NCBI RefSeq assembly: GCF_000090795.2
Contig: NW_003546438.1
Span: 1-64,000 of the forward strand
Origin: Amphimedon queenslandica
Taxonomy: Eukaryota; Porifera; Demospongiae; Haplosclerida; Niphatidae
Length of the DNA: 64,000 nucleotides
Direction: 5' to 3'
Shown here: positions 22,800 to 35,705 of the stretch, one piece after another
Layout: every line of letters begins with the position of its first letter
Position numbering within the stretch: the first letter of the stretch is position 1
Program-made: the position numbers and the translations under genes
Notes under the pieces: generated by a model
Told to the model about the DNA's origin: nothing
Seen by the model: the letters and a program-made list of their open reading frames with translations, nothing else
The model's database searches: none

Positions 22800-23660
22800 T
22801 GATGGTTGTCATCAAAATATGATGCAGTATGAAGAGTATCATGCTAAAGCTAAATCCTTTGGTTCTTTTATATGTGACAATTATAGAAAAAAAACAATAT
22901 TATACTGGTTTGCCTTCATATTAAGTTTTTGACACTATTGGAGATCCTGAAATCAAGTCCCAAAAATGACAAGAATTTTGCAAAAGCATGTTTATTGATT
23001 GATGAATTCTTCATTCCTTTAGTGAAACTTTGATTGGGACTCCTACATCAAGACTTTGCTTACAGATTCAATATTCTTAATAGTGATTTGTCAACAATTT
23101 TTCACAATTGGCTAGATATTATGTACCATGAGTTACGCCAGCTAATTTTATAGCCAGACCGAGATAGGCTCTATAAAACAATGCCCAGAAACTTTAAGCA
23201 TTTTTTCATGTAGTTGCAATCATGTAGTTGCAATGCGTTAAACTGGGACAATCACTTTTATTTCTAAAGCAAGGGGTAGCAGGGTTTCTGAAGAACTAAT
23301 AACAAGGAAGTCTGGTTTTTTAGACTACATTTGTCCAGATGTTGTAATGGCTGATCGTCATTTCAACATATCAGATGACATAGCAGTCTTTGGTGCACAT
23401 AGCAGTCCTTGGTGCACATCTAGAAATTCCAGCTTCAACAAGGGGAAAGAAACAGTTATCGATGTCAGAAGTTGTGAAAACAAGACAGATGGACTGAGTA
23501 CGCATTCATGTGAAGTGATCGGTTTATTGCACAGGAAATACACAATACTACAAGGTGTTCTCCCAAACACATTGATCAAAAGAATGATACCACAGTGGCT
23601 ACAATTGATAAAATAGTGACTGTGTCTGCAGCATTGACTAAAGTAATTCTATTGTAATAG
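22800..23660 (+). pseudogene. ISL2EU-type transposase
   Basis: In order: a start region with FGSFICDNYRKK, LGLLHQDFAYRFNI (helix-turn-helix-like), DIMYHELRQLI, DRDRLYKTMPRNFKHFF, then ITFISKARGSRVSEELI, the catalytic VVMADRHFNISDDIAVFG, and EVIGLLHRKYTILQGVLP near the end. This is the DDE_Tnp_4 family as found in ISL2EU (IS4EU) elements, which also encode a YqaJ nuclease. The CIIDCTE-like first acidic block is damaged and a short internal duplication (GTGCACAT twice near 23400) is present. Several stops and frame shifts make it inactive. No THAP domain was seen upstream. Confidence 0.75.
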
Positions 23661-24079
23661 AATGACTAATTTTTCCTAACTAAATCTAATTATTTTAACA
23701 GTGACTATTTTGAAAACTGATAATAACAAATTTATACAACTACACTTTACAGTCAGCATAAAACCAGTCTTCCTTTGTTTTCCTCTTTACTCTCACACAA
23801 CTGTAGTGGAACCTTTTATCTTGCACTGTGGGGTTGCTACATGCTATCATAAGGCCTTCTTCACCTCTCTTGCAACAACAGTATTTCTGGCAAAAGTGTC
23901 TTTCAGTTGTTGAGTCAATATCTCAGGAAGAATGTAAATTAGGAAGAATTGCATGCACTTGCTTAAATTTTATCTTGCAACTCATTTTTATGAACACTCT
24001 CGTAAAAGAGACCATGCGGTGTCCAACGTATAAAATCACATTCCTTCTGATGGCTAATGAGTAACTGACTGAATCTGAG

Positions 24080-25720
24080 TGTAATACTCATGTCTTTTAG
24101 AGAGAGAAAATTAACCAAGATCATCTTTTTTTGAGACAAAATGTTGGATTTCCCAATGCAATATCCACAGTTGGAGAGACATTCCTCATACTAAATGGAC
24201 ATTTCATCAGTATTTTTTTTCTCCACAGCAGTGACAGGTACTAAAGCCATCAGGAGATGCCCCCTTAAATGGAAGCGCAGAATGTATTATGAGTCCGGAT
24301 GATGAAGTTTGCAAATTACAATGTTGCTGTAGCACGGATATATACTGCTGTCTTGCATCATCTTCATTTTGACATCTGCACTGAAACGATAGGACATAAT
24401 AATTAGGTGTGTAATATTGCATTATTCCTATTGCGATCGATGTGGGACATTTTGTTGCTCTGCATTTCACGATCGAATTTTCTTTGGAAGATGTTATTCT
24501 TCCTTTACAATAATCCATACAGAGTCAAGGCAGCTTGACTCTTGGTTGACTCAAAAAGATTTTGGCTTGTTGTTGTGTTACATTTCTTGTTTTAAAAGCA
24601 TTATTACAGGCATAATTAATGTCGTCATGAGAAATTGTAGGATAAAATGGAGTGAGCTGGCATTTCAGTTACTGGTGCGCTAGGTGATGAAACAATCCTA
24701 TGAAATTTGTCATACAAAAGCCACTAATTCTTTATTTACTGAAATTAAACTGATTGCCAACTATTGAGACAAGTGATGAATGGCATATTTATATATCTCC
24801 TTCAGTCTTTTCAATGCAACTGCCAAAATCTGAAAATACTAGCTGATGTGCAAGTAGTGTAATACTACTATTACAAAACTGGTTATACTTACCATCAAGA
24901 ACTGCTTCGATATGTGCAAAACCTCTGACCACAGAAAACTCAGCAGCTGAGGGGCACGCTTCATGTAACTGCTGTAGCAAAACTCATTTATTGACAGTTG
25001 AAGTACAATCAACAAATGAAGTACAAGTGCTCCTTTGGCCTTCACTAGTGTATAGTTTTTCCGGCCTCTGAATGTTTGTAAATAACAGGTGCAGGAACAG
25101 TCTATATAATAGCAAAAAAGTTGGTTAAAAATCATAACATCGCTTACTGTTTCACGAAAGACCTGAGGCTTCAACCTCGAACAAAATTGCTGCTACATGA
25201 GAACAGACCTCAAAACAACTAGTATCATAATGAACGTGTTGCAAAGTGACAGACCCTTACCCAGCCATGCAAGTACAATGACCAAATCTTATTTTGCCAT
25301 CTTTCAGTTCCACTGCTACCCAGGCTTCATGACATGCATTACTTTTCATCCACGTACCCTGGTTTTCAGAAGACATTGAGACTCATTTGAGTGATAATTG
25401 TAATAATATAGTGTCAGAGCCCAACCACTACGTAAAATAAAAAACAACTCAGAGTCTATGCAAAACTATTTTTCCCTGATGTAATAATTATATGCTTCTA
25501 AACTCTAGTAAGCTTCTAATTCTTTCATTGAAAATGGTTGAGGAGTCTTTGTCAAGTATTTGTAGATATTGCCATACTCTACTGAAAGCCAGAGACTGAT
25601 TTGATCTACCCAGCCATCACTGATATTATATGGATCTACTTCATTACTAAATTCCTGCTTCGATATTTCCTTCACTTTCTCCTTATATCTATTCCTCTCA
25701 ACATCCTTCAGAGTTAAGTA
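24080..25720 (-). pseudogene. ISL2EU accessory protein: SWIM finger and YqaJ nuclease
   Basis: Reading from 25720 down: KELEAY, a stop, SLEAYNYY (the usual N-terminal motif); then CHEAWVAVELKDGKIR and FGHCTCMAG at about 25350-25260 followed by EVCSHVAAILFEVEA at 25200-25155, which together are a SWIM zinc finger (CxC...CxH); a linker to 24800; and LPFKGASPDGFSTCHCCG at about 24280-24220, the GASPDG core of the YqaJ/lambda-exonuclease-like fold. In ISL2EU elements this protein is the convergent partner of the transposase, as here. Introns or frame changes and stops split the reading. Its role in transposition is not settled. Confidence 0.8.
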
Positions 25721-26394
25721 CTATTAAGTAGACATGTTACACATGCAGTCTTCTGTTATATGGACATAAAGACTTTCTTGTTAGGCACACTAAACGTCCA
25801 TAATGGTTGACAGAAAGCACCGCCTGTCATTATAGAGACCACGTGTTTGGAATGACTTGCGGTCAATTATTTACACTAAAATAATAAAATGGGCAATGTA
25901 TTTACAAGCATCTACGCCTCTTGTGATGTCACATTCAACCACATTCACTGACAAAAGTAGCATGTCAGGAAGCAAAATTAAGTATTTTTGAGAGCTCATA
26001 TCTCAGTATATAATATTTTTGGACAGTGAAGCTGAATACACATCATTAGTATGGTTAGGCAATCATATTAAGCCAATAAAAATGCCATAATAATACATCG
26101 TAGGTACCCTTTAATATACACCAGCACTACGAGAAAGATCTAGTGAAAGCACGGTCACCCACAGCTGTAGCGGAAAGACACAACTTCAGCTGTGATCATA
26201 ACAGCCAGACAACACTCGGTTTTGCCTTGTGCTGTGTGGCTTCTTGACCATGCAGGCTTCTTGACTACGCAGTCTTTCCTGTACAGCATGCGGGGAACAA
26301 TCCTTAAACCAATTATTTGAAGTAGAATTGTTGTCCAACATCAATATTTTGTTACAATTTTGTAACAATTTTGTTACGTTACAATCTTCCAATC
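25721..26394. other. Intergenic DNA, nothing recognised
   Basis: Mixed AT-rich sequence. A TTTTGTTACAATTTTGTAAC-like short inverted repeat is at 26345-26385 just before the next transposase fragment. Confidence 0.45.
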
Positions 26395-27029
26395 CAAAAA
26401 AACACAGGCGATTACCACGACGAAAGGACTGGAGAGCACTTTGAGGAGTGGTTTAGAGATAGTCTGCTCCCAAATGTTCCTCCTAATAGTCTTATTGTTA
26501 TGGATAATGCCTCATATCATTCAAGGATTGAAGAAGAGATGGCAAAGAAAAGTTGGACTAAGTCCAAGATGATTGCGTGGCTAGTGTATTATGTTGTAGA
26601 GTTTTTTGATGATGATTGCACTATAAAATGGCTCTAGCTGCTGAACATGAGGTTGTTCGTCTACCTGTGGCCCACTGCATGCTTAATCCAATTGAATTGG
26701 CTTGGGCTCAGGTGAAGGGCCACATAAAGGCGAACACCTCCAAGTTCACTCTTAATGAGGTTGAGCGTCTTGCGAAGGAGGGTTTTGAGGTGGTAACAAA
26801 GGAGCGATGGGCTGACTTGGTTAAACATGTGAGGGATAAGGTGGAGGACCACTACTGGCAGAAGGACAATCTTGATTTAGATGAACGTTTTCGTGTATCT
26901 GAGTTTGTCATTCATGTTGGTAGTGAGTCAGATGATGCCTCTAGTGAATTAAATTTTGCTCAGACTCTAGTATCTGTCTCAGTGATGCTGTGGTTGCCAT
27001 TGACAGTGAAGACACTTGACTATTTTTAA
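26395..27029 (+). pseudogene. Tc1/mariner-superfamily (DDE_3) transposase, C-terminal half
   Basis: The reading starts GDYHDERTGEHFEEWF, then LIVMDNASYHSR with the second catalytic D, a helical AWLVYYVVEFFDDD block, and VVRLPVAHCMLNP plus IELAWAQVK with the third acidic residue (E), a long helix and an acidic tail to 27029. One frame change near 26620 and a stop (AL|*) separate the two open parts (26371-26637 and 26616-27029). The first third of the protein is absent. The family is widespread in invertebrates; this copy is relatively young, since both parts stay open for over 80 codons. Confidence 0.8.
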
Positions 27030-30000
27030 ATTAACTGTAATATTACATGTAACAGTAAATTTGCTTGACTGACACTTTTTATTATAGAAATACATTTATG
27101 TGATTGTAATACTTATCATAGATATCAGTGTATTGTTTATTATGTACTTTAGAATTAATTTAATACTGTTGTAATGAATAATTAAGATTAATGTAATAAA
27201 AATTGCATTCATAGTTGGTCATGCGTTATTGACAAACACTTAATAAGCACTTATGCAACTACTTGACAATTGACCACTAAGTTTTGACTATGATGAGGTA
27301 AAAGTCAGTGTGGCCCTACTATAGTTGAACAAGGAAAATAGCTTCATTACCGGTACATATAGAAAGGGTATTTGGTTGGGTAAATCATTGAAAATATTAT
27401 CAAGCATTCCTAATAACATAGCTGGATATGCATCAGAATTATTTATTACATGTGCTATACTGACAAACTTTTAACCGCCACTTATCATTGATAAAAAAAA
27501 GAATATTATAGCAACTATATACCTATATATATATTATAATAATAATGATAATTATGATATATTTACTGTAGTTTTAATTATTATGGTTCACTGTCATATT
27601 GTGTATTAAAATTATAATGAACTATATCTAAATTACTAGGGATTCTAGGACAAATGATTTCTGGTAAAACATATTGTAAGTTAACTTATTTAAGGTAACT
27701 TAGGCAGGAAGTCCAAAACAAACAGTCAATATGCAGTGGCAAAAGCACCATATAGCCATGCACATAGCGCCACGCCCTTCATTTGACTTTTTAATAATAC
27801 TCCGGAATTTTGGCACTTATCACACACCATAAAAACCTGTTATATCGTTTCAGTACTTTCATAATCTTTTCAATGATATGACATTGCTGAACTTAATGAA
27901 GATATCTACCATTTCGGTCATGTAAATTGTAATAATGACTTACAACTTATTGTATATTGTAGAGCGTGCAATTCCACCTGGTAGCTTCATCTTGTATTAT
28001 TCAATATGTAGACACCTTTAGTGATGCTTGTAGTTGTACCTGAACCTTTAAGAGACTACAAAATGTCTGCACTTGCTTAAACCACTAGAGTCCTGTGACA
28101 AAACATTTTATTGCTGTGCTAAAATTCTTGAAAAATAACCGGCAATGTCTTGATACTATATTAGGGACATGTCTTCTATGGTACCTGACTTGCATACAGT
28201 TACAGCGTAACAGTCATAATGGTTCTTCATTTGTGGGCTACACACTACTCCTCAACTATACAAGGCTCCCATATATCTTTGCAAACATAAAGAACATGAA
28301 TATAGCTAGTTACTTCAACCATAGCGCTGTATTGATGATTTTGGCAGCTGTGATAACTTCCCAAACTAATGTATGAAATGATTATTTGTCAAAGCAACTA
28401 CAAATTGTTGCCATTGTATTTTATTAAATGTTATTCTTGGTTTTTATCACTGTAAATCATTGCAGTCACAAATATATCCAGTCCAAGAGTATTATTAAGT
28501 TTACAGCATTTAAGATAAAAGGGGCAGTTTAATGGATCTATGTTACATTGATATGTATTATCATATGTAACTATTGATATCATTATATGTGAATTGAAAG
28601 AATTTAAGCAACATTGGCATACACAAAATTAGGCTTAACAGAAAATTTCACAGCCATCTGGGATTCCAATTATTCTTGATAGCATGCCAGGATTACATGG
28701 TAATGGAGATGATTAAGGGCAGTAAAGTTACTTTTGCACATTTACACAAGGGTTCTCTCAGCACATAGATAGTTACATATTCAATGATGTATTAAAATAA
28801 AGCCATTCCCCAGTTTTCCACTTCAAAGGATGCAGTTAATAATTAACTTAAAACAAGTTTTGGCATTGGACAATATGATATAACCACAAATTACAATGAA
28901 AGGATGTGAGTACATAATTGATAACATTGAAATTCAATAAATTATTACTAAACAATTATTAAGTGGTAATATATATTCTGGATTAATACTCAATTGTCTC
29001 CTGTACAATTATAATCAAACTCATCAAGCACCACAATGGAGATAAATTATTGTTTAGTTAAAGAAATAATGTACCTGCGTTGCACTACATCTTTCACTAT
29101 GTTGCTTCAGACAATAATCACCTACTTTAAAAATTTATTTATTTTTTTGTGACAAAACTGGTTTTATACGAACATCAGCAAGATCAATAAACTTGTCTAA
29201 ATCCATTCTTTTTCTATGAAGGTTGCCTACTTAGTGTAATTAAAATTACGCAGATTAAGATCCTAACTAAAATCATAATCCACTTTTGTTTTGTCATCAG
29301 CCACTACTCTTCTAGCACAACTGTTATTGGCAAAACACAATTACACAATTTACATGCATATCATAGCACTTCACAACGATAAACATCTGACAATGGTGAA
29401 ACCTTTCTTGTTAGTATTTCTGCAGGGTGATAATTATCACTACTTGCAATGAAACATGCAGTGAACATAGCACAACCTGACTTAAATGTAGATAATGGGA
29501 GTTCATATGCAAATCCGAAGTCTCTAACATAAGCAAAAATGCTAATCTGGCAATGTTGTTAAAACTATGGGTTTGTAAAAGCACAAAAAATATTGGAGCT
29601 AACATTATAATATCTTGATAAAATAATAGTCCTCAGGGTAAGTATACCAGTGCTCTGGCTTGTATATCATAACCTTGATAAGAACTTTAACCTACACTTG
29701 CAACTGCCATTTTAACATCAATAAGGCAAGGCTGTTAAAATTGAACTAAAGAAAGACAAGGCAGGTGGAATAAAGGGCAAAAAACCCTTACAAAGGAATT
29801 TACATTACCAAGGAGCAAACTAATTAACTAAGTACCACACACTTTACTCATACACAATAAAATTTGTATCATTTAGTTTCTATAGTTCATTTATTAAATG
29901 AACCATTAGCTAAATAACTAATTTGTCACCTGTTGATTTTGGATAGGCTTCTATTCAGTTCATAGTTTTCATGCTTTCGTACTTACGCCGCTGCTAACTA

Positions 30001-30631
30001 ACAGTAAGCTCATTTTAATGGCCTGGCTATTGTAAAAAAACCATAATTATTGTTAACATACCTATAGTCTTGAGTTATTAGCTGTACTGTATGGCTTTAG
30101 GGCAGACTTGGTCTTATCAGATAGGAAACTTCAAGGGCTGAGGATATAATTTCAAAAGAATGTCCCCATTACTTTATTCCATTTTCTCAATATAATAGTC
30201 TATTACTTCTAATATTGTTTCAAAGTATTTTTAATAGCAAAAATAACTACACCAAATTTGTCATTCAATGCTTATTATGTTGTAGCATGATAAGAATGCC
30301 TCAATTGAATCTTGTAAAGTACTCTCATGCGTATCTTTTGAGGTGTTAGTGAAGATTTATTTAGCATTCAGTCCCACCTACAGCACAATTGCACAATTTT
30401 TGCTCCATTAATAATCGTTGGAGTGACTTTTAGTCATGGTCACTAAATTTTACAATTATAGCACAAAGTACATTTTGCTAGTACTGAAAATTGCAATTAA
30501 TTGTTACTAATAGTTTTATAGCATCATAGTCTCATTATTAATAATTGCAATTTTTAACTCAAATGCTAAATACACAATGACCCGTTTTTAAAAGTAACAA
30601 GTATAACAGAATCATTATTTTTTTGACTAGG
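27030..30631. other. Long AT-rich stretch without recognised genes
   Basis: Open frames here (28095-28376 plus; 29411-29605 minus) resemble nothing I know and have no coding-like features. Sequence is AT rich with an AATAATAATGATAATTATGA run near 27535. I see no end repeats. Confidence 0.5.
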
Positions 30632-30843
30632 TATCACTGCATAGCGGAAAATTCTGGAGGCACTAAAATTTGGTGAATTGCAAAATTTTGGTAATTGGTG
30701 GATTTTAATTTGGTAAATTGGTGGCCATGTGCATTGAGCATGCGTATAATTGCTCAAAATGGTGAATTTAATTTTGGCGAATGGCTATCAAAGCGCCAAA
30801 TTTGCCAAATTTAATTCCATCGAAAATTTCCTGCTATATGGTA
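30632..30843. mobile_element. MITE with GCGGAAAATT ends
   Basis: Left end TATCACTGCATAGCGGAAAA; complement of the right end TACCATATAGCAGGAAATTT. Inside, the TTTGGTGAATTG and GCGCCAAATTTGCC words lie as imperfect inverted repeats. TA at both limits would fit a TA target. Related to the copy at 521-626. Confidence 0.65.
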
Positions 30844-32049
30844 TTTTTTCTTTATTCCTGGATCAAATTCCTCAGGCCTAAAAACTTGTGTTGGTGGATT
30901 TTCCATTAACATAATTTGTTTGACTTAGGCTAGTTACCCCTAACATGACTTGCTTTCTCCACCACTGCAGCACTGATTTTGACCTATAGCACTAGTATAG
31001 TAGTGATGGCAAAGTCACATGATGCTTGAAGGAAATCAGTTTGTATACCAATATAATGCTGTTGCAAAATTTAAGCACCTCTACAGCATTTATTAGCAAT
31101 TTAAATTTGAAAACATACTAGTTTGTTCATTGGTTTGTATAATTTAAAAAGTGATACAATATATGATAGATTTAAAGCAAGCCCTTATTTAAGAATTGTT
31201 CTTTCAGTCTTTATGCTTGAATGCCTAACATGATATGTTAAAAAACAGGTAAGCATTCTGCCTTTAGTTGTGTACCATTACCTCACTGATTGAATATGCA
31301 ATGAATAAAGACACTTCAGATACAGAATCTAGATGAGTTAATCTTATTGTTCCACCCATTACTTTGTTCTTCAGCACAACACTTTGCTATAACAATGGAC
31401 AAACCTATGCCTAATGCTTCACCAAAAAGCAGTGCTTGTAGTAAATCTATAACAAAGGCAGGTGCTTTTCTACCAATGGGAGATCAGATTTTCAGATGCA
31501 CTACAGGTCATAGTTCAGATACAGTTGTACTACCTATCATGACTGTGCTATTAGTACCGTAAATTTATTGAAGAGAGATTTGTTTGTAGCTGAATGGTTT
31601 TACATCTTTCAAGAACTAACAGTACAAATGCATGCATTGCAAGCGGTGTTGTATGATGATGTGCATGTGATGATTAACAATGATTCTTGTAAAATAATGC
31701 AACGCATAGTTACATGTAGATGAGTAGAAAGAAATGTTTCTTCTCTAAAAGAAAAGTAAATGCAATTGAACTTATAGACATACTATTATTCTCATAGCAA
31801 AACAACTCTAGGCTATTAGTGGGATACTTCTCAAGAATGCTTCAAAATTAGCAATTTTACCACCAAAATAGGCTCAAGTGCCAAGCAAAAAGCCAATTAC
31901 ACTTCATAATCATTTAGATAAACCCACACAAATTAATGCATAGCAATTTCTCATTTAGCATGATAGGAGCATCTAGCTTTTCTCTAACTACAAGGACACT
32001 TAATACGCTACTAATATTCAATCATTTTAATTAAATATTTTTAAGTAAT
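30844..32049. other. Intergenic DNA, nothing recognised
   Basis: The one open frame (31347-31562, plus, 71 codons, Met/Ser/Pro rich) has no recognisable motif. Confidence 0.45.
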
Positions 32050-32283
32050 TGTGACCATAATTGATAAAAGTTACCCTGTGGCGGATTTTTCAATTCATCA
32101 TTATAATGAGAAATATAAACCTGAGTGCTCTGTTACTCAACCATTGTTTCTAAAAGATACACTGTAACTTTTCCCATCCTCTAGAGTAATTATGATAAAT
32201 GGAGCTCAGGAAGTTGAATTTTTTGCCTCTAAAGACCAATTTTCCTATCCGATATGAGGTACCTTTTGTCAATTATGGTGACA
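32050..32283. mobile_element. 234-bp MITE with TGTGACCATAATTG ends
   Basis: Starts TGTGACCATAATTGATAAAA and ends as the complement of TGTCACCATAATTGACAAAA. The arms match those of the 1.96-kb element at 18204-20160, so both belong to one family. Confidence 0.75.
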
Positions 32284-32339
32284 CTTAATAAAAGAGGCTA
32301 GGCTGATGGGTGATGCCTAGTGAAATAGTTACCTAGACA

Positions 32340-34010
32340 AGTGTTACCTTCACAATCTGGTGTCTTCTGGCAAATTCCACAATAAAGTCATCAAGCATAC
32401 CCGACAGTTTGGAAGAGAGGTCAGGTCATGTTCCATATCCAGTAAAGCCAAATTATCATGTCTATGTTAACTCATTGTAAAGTGAAGGTTTTGTCTTGAT
32501 GTGACAGAGACAAAAAGGTTCTTCCAAAATTTGCTGTTAAGGTGCCAAATGTCATAGCTATGGCCACACACTCCTGCAACACAGAAAAGCATCCTGAATA
32601 GGATCTATATGTTCCTGAAGATAATGTAGCTGAGGGCATGCCCAATTGGATTTCTTTCCAAGTAATGCTTCAGCGAGACAACTTTATTCTCTACATTTTC
32701 TAGTGAAAGACAATCCTCGTTTCGCTGAAGAAGTCAATCAATGGATAAGAGTTTCTTGGAGCTGGGATTGACAGGATCATTTGTTATCAACAATATGTTG
32801 AGGTTGCTAAAGTACTCCTTCATTTCAGTAAGAAAGACGCCCTAAGTAGGGAAGCACAAATTATGTTTATATAAAGTACTTTTCTCAGATGCTGGTGAAT
32901 CTATGCTAACTGGTTTGTCCCCTTGTGAGAATGCAGTCACTGATAATAGCAGGAGGACGTCTCTGTCTGGTGATCTAATGTGAGAATTAGATATATCTAA
33001 TTGATTTGAGAGAGCAGTAACTTCTTGCCGCTGCAAATTTCGCTGATCTTCATATCGAATCATTAATGTATCTGTGGTACCTTGTATAAACCCTACAACA
33101 CTCCCAAGGTCTAGTGATTCTGTTTCAAGTGTGATAGCTTTGCGGATACCCCTATCATTTTCTTACAGCTTCAATGGCTTTTACTATATCTTCTCCAAGT
33201 TGCTATTACTGCTACAATGGAATTATTACAGCAGCACTATCTTGTATCTTACATGCCTAACCTCACTACTGCCAGTACTTTTCTGAATTTGAAGGAACAA
33301 ATTATGGCATGTAGAGAAAGAGAAAAAGACAGATAGTTTGAGGAATTGCTAAAAATTAACTAAAACAAGGTTCAGTCTGTGGGCACAGCAGTGAACATGA
33401 TGCTTGAGGACACACTTCTTTAATGAGAGTTTTTACTCCCAAGTTGTTGCTACTCATAACCAATGCTGTACCATATGACGGTGAAACGACATACTTCTGA
33501 TGAATCTCTAAATCAAACATTGTTTGAAGTATGTAATCAAGATTGAGGTCTAGCATTAAGTTGTGATGCTATTGTGTATCCAGTAAATTTTTTAACCATC
33601 TTGAAACCATGTAAGTAAGAAAACGCTATAAATAGTAGTATCACTTTTTAATGTCATTGGTCTTGTCTGCTATTATTGTAGAATGTGTAGTATTCTTCAG
33701 TTTCTGCTGAATTAATTTTCCTACATGATTAGCAAGAAACTGTATCATTTTATTTCAAACAAAGGAGAAAGCCAAGTAGCATTCTTACTGTGATCACTGA
33801 GCCTACGGCTACCTTCTTGACAGTAATGCGGCAGAAGAGCCAGATAATGCCTAACATTACCTGGATTAAGAGCATATCGACTTTCATTGTGACCTCTGAA
33901 AACAATGACTTGTTAGACACAAAATAGGATTCCTCCATGAAGGTGACAACATACTTGCAGTTTTTACATATTAACACCATATCATCAAGCTGTACACACA
34001 TACTTTAACC
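32340..34010 (-). pseudogene. hAT transposase 3 (DUF4371 type)
   Basis: The minus strand holds FRGHNESRYALNPGN (near 33910), the start of the DUF4371 domain, then RHYLALLPHYCQEG, a segment with GTALVMSSNNLGVKTLIK (33450) that corresponds to the usual DGA..MSG block, and VHCCAHRLNLVLVN (33390). Later helical pieces are at 33140-32845 (RKAITLETESLDLG; a block with LTALSNQLDIS-like words) and 32840-32700. The catalytic block has lost its D in this copy. Frame shifts and stops are numerous. A remnant of a ZMYM1-like transposase different from hAT 1. Confidence 0.7.
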
Positions 34011-34123
34011 AGTTCTACTTCTCTTAATTCTCATATTCATTTCAGTATTTGAAATGCTATTTTGAAGCAAAATATGCATCACACATGCCAGAAGTGAGAA
34101 GTGATCAAAGTGAAGAGGGGGAG

Positions 34124-34386
34124 TACCGTATTTCCTTAAATAAAAGTCCGGGTGTCTATTTCCTAAAATGATATTTGGACCTCAAAAAAATATATAAAAA
34201 ATAAAAAAAACTTAGGCCCAAAGTGGGATTCGAACTCGTGGCCTCATGCTTTTGACTTCTAGAACTTCAAGCATTATCCACTAGACTTCTGAGTCACTCC
34301 TGGGCTAGTGTTGCGTATTTATAGTTAAATTGTATTGCTACCCTGTCATTCATTTAAATGCGGCTTCTATTTAAGGAAACACGGTA
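34124..34386 (-). mobile_element. tRNA-derived MITE, copy 1
   Basis: Ends TACCGTATTTCCTTAAATAA and complement TACCGTGTTTCCTTAAATAG are near-perfect inverted repeats; TA may be the target site. The interior holds, on the minus strand (34306 to 34215), a tRNA-like sequence with a box B GAGTTCGAATCCC, an AGTCTAGTGG box-A-like word, and GCCCAG/TTGGGC ends able to pair as an acceptor stem. A second copy lies at 43713-43968. The T-stem pairs poorly, so a functional tRNA is unlikely. Confidence 0.8.
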
Positions 34387-34734
34387 CATTACAAAGTAGT
34401 GGTAGTGAGTAAAATACCAGCCATGATCCAAACTCATTTGCTTTCTAATAACACAGATCTTTGGCTATTGAACGTGGTGATGTGTCATTTAAGAAGGTGA
34501 GGTTTGATTGCATAAGGCTACATGAGAGGTGGATTAAATGTGGGAGTTGCTAGGGTTGCAACTCCACCACAACTGTTTTAATCAGAAATTTTTAAGCATT
34601 AAAGGCAATTAAAGTAATTAGAACTTTGCCACAGTGTGTAAATAGTCTAGTTTTGCTGACCGGTGGCTAACCATAAGCCACCTGTTAACTCATTACATGT
34701 ATTATACACTACAGTAAACATTAGTTAAAGCACA

Positions 34735-35695
34735 ATGGCTGCCAGGAAAAGTACTTTAGGAAGTACTGTAGACTTTTTCAAAGGGTGAGAACTCGCTAAA
34801 TGAAACTGTGTAATTACAGCATTACATTATATTATTTTGTTATACTAGCAGCATAGGGCAGTTCGACACTCTTTCCTCCTCCTTATCCACTCTTGGCTTA
34901 CCCAAATGGTAATGGCTGTTGGATTTTTAGCTATAAACATGGTTTATCTCCCGAGAGCACAGAAATGATACAGACTTTTCCCATGACAGTTGCAATCCAG
35001 GTAACTTTGTGCTACCCTTCAACTCATGTCCAAGAATAATGAACTCCTTCGCAAAGACCTTCAATCTGCATAATGTAATGCTAAGTACACCAGTAAAAGA
35101 ATTCTAAATCAAATTACCCACGTTTCTGCCAACAAAATCAGTTAGAGCTTGGTAAGACCTCTTTGAGAACAGTGGCTACCGTATACTGTAATGGCTGATG
35201 AAACTACCAATCACTACTTGAATCAGGAGATTCTCACACCTTGCTTAAGATATGTTGATCTTCAACTCCTCACAAAACATAAATCTGAGTGTCTTGTGTC
35301 ATTCATTGACCTCTAGAGTCTCACTGCTGATACCATTTCGAGTCACATCATTAGTGCTATTATAATGGAACCGATTTGCTTAAATGTTAAGACCAAGCAT
35401 GTAACAGGGCTTTGTGATGTCGTCCACTAAAGATGGTGTACAGGCTCGAATGAATGAAGTATGTCCAACTGCCATGTGTCACTGTCTCAATTTATCTGTG
35501 GCTTCCTCTTGCGAGATTCCAGAGGTTAGAAGCATGATTGGTACAGTGAATGAAGCGTATTAATTTCTCTCAAAGAGTCCAAAGTGCAAGCACATGTTTC
35601 ATTTATGCCTTAAAGAGCCCTTTCACTTAAAACTACCAAGTTTATACGAAACCAGATGGGTTGTGTGACAGACTTGTTTTGAGGTCTTCCTAGCA
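34735..35695 (+). pseudogene. hAT transposase 4
   Basis: ATG at 34735 begins MAARKSTLGSTVDFFKG. Further blocks: LQLMSKNNELLRKD and CNAKYTSKRILNQI (35010-35130), MADETTNHYLNQEIL (35190, the first catalytic region), a SFIDLESLTADTISSH-like block in an adjacent frame (35310), KDGVQARMNEVCP and LNLSVASSCEIPEVRSMIG (35430-35540), ending near 35690 where the 1.2-kb repeat copy B starts. The C-terminal dimerisation region is missing. At least five stops or shifts. An intron or insertion may follow the first exon at about 34788. Confidence 0.75.
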
Positions 35696-35705
35696 CTGAA
35701 GAATA

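Noticed and set aside
28095-28376. 93-codon plus-strand open frame
   Set aside because: No motif, no splice context, and composition as expected for random AT-rich sequence.
34215-34306. A tRNA gene on the minus strand
   Set aside because: Box-A and box-B like words exist, but the T-stem pairs poorly and the sequence sits inside a repeated inverted-end element; the second copy at 43793-43884 differs. Treated as tRNA-derived.
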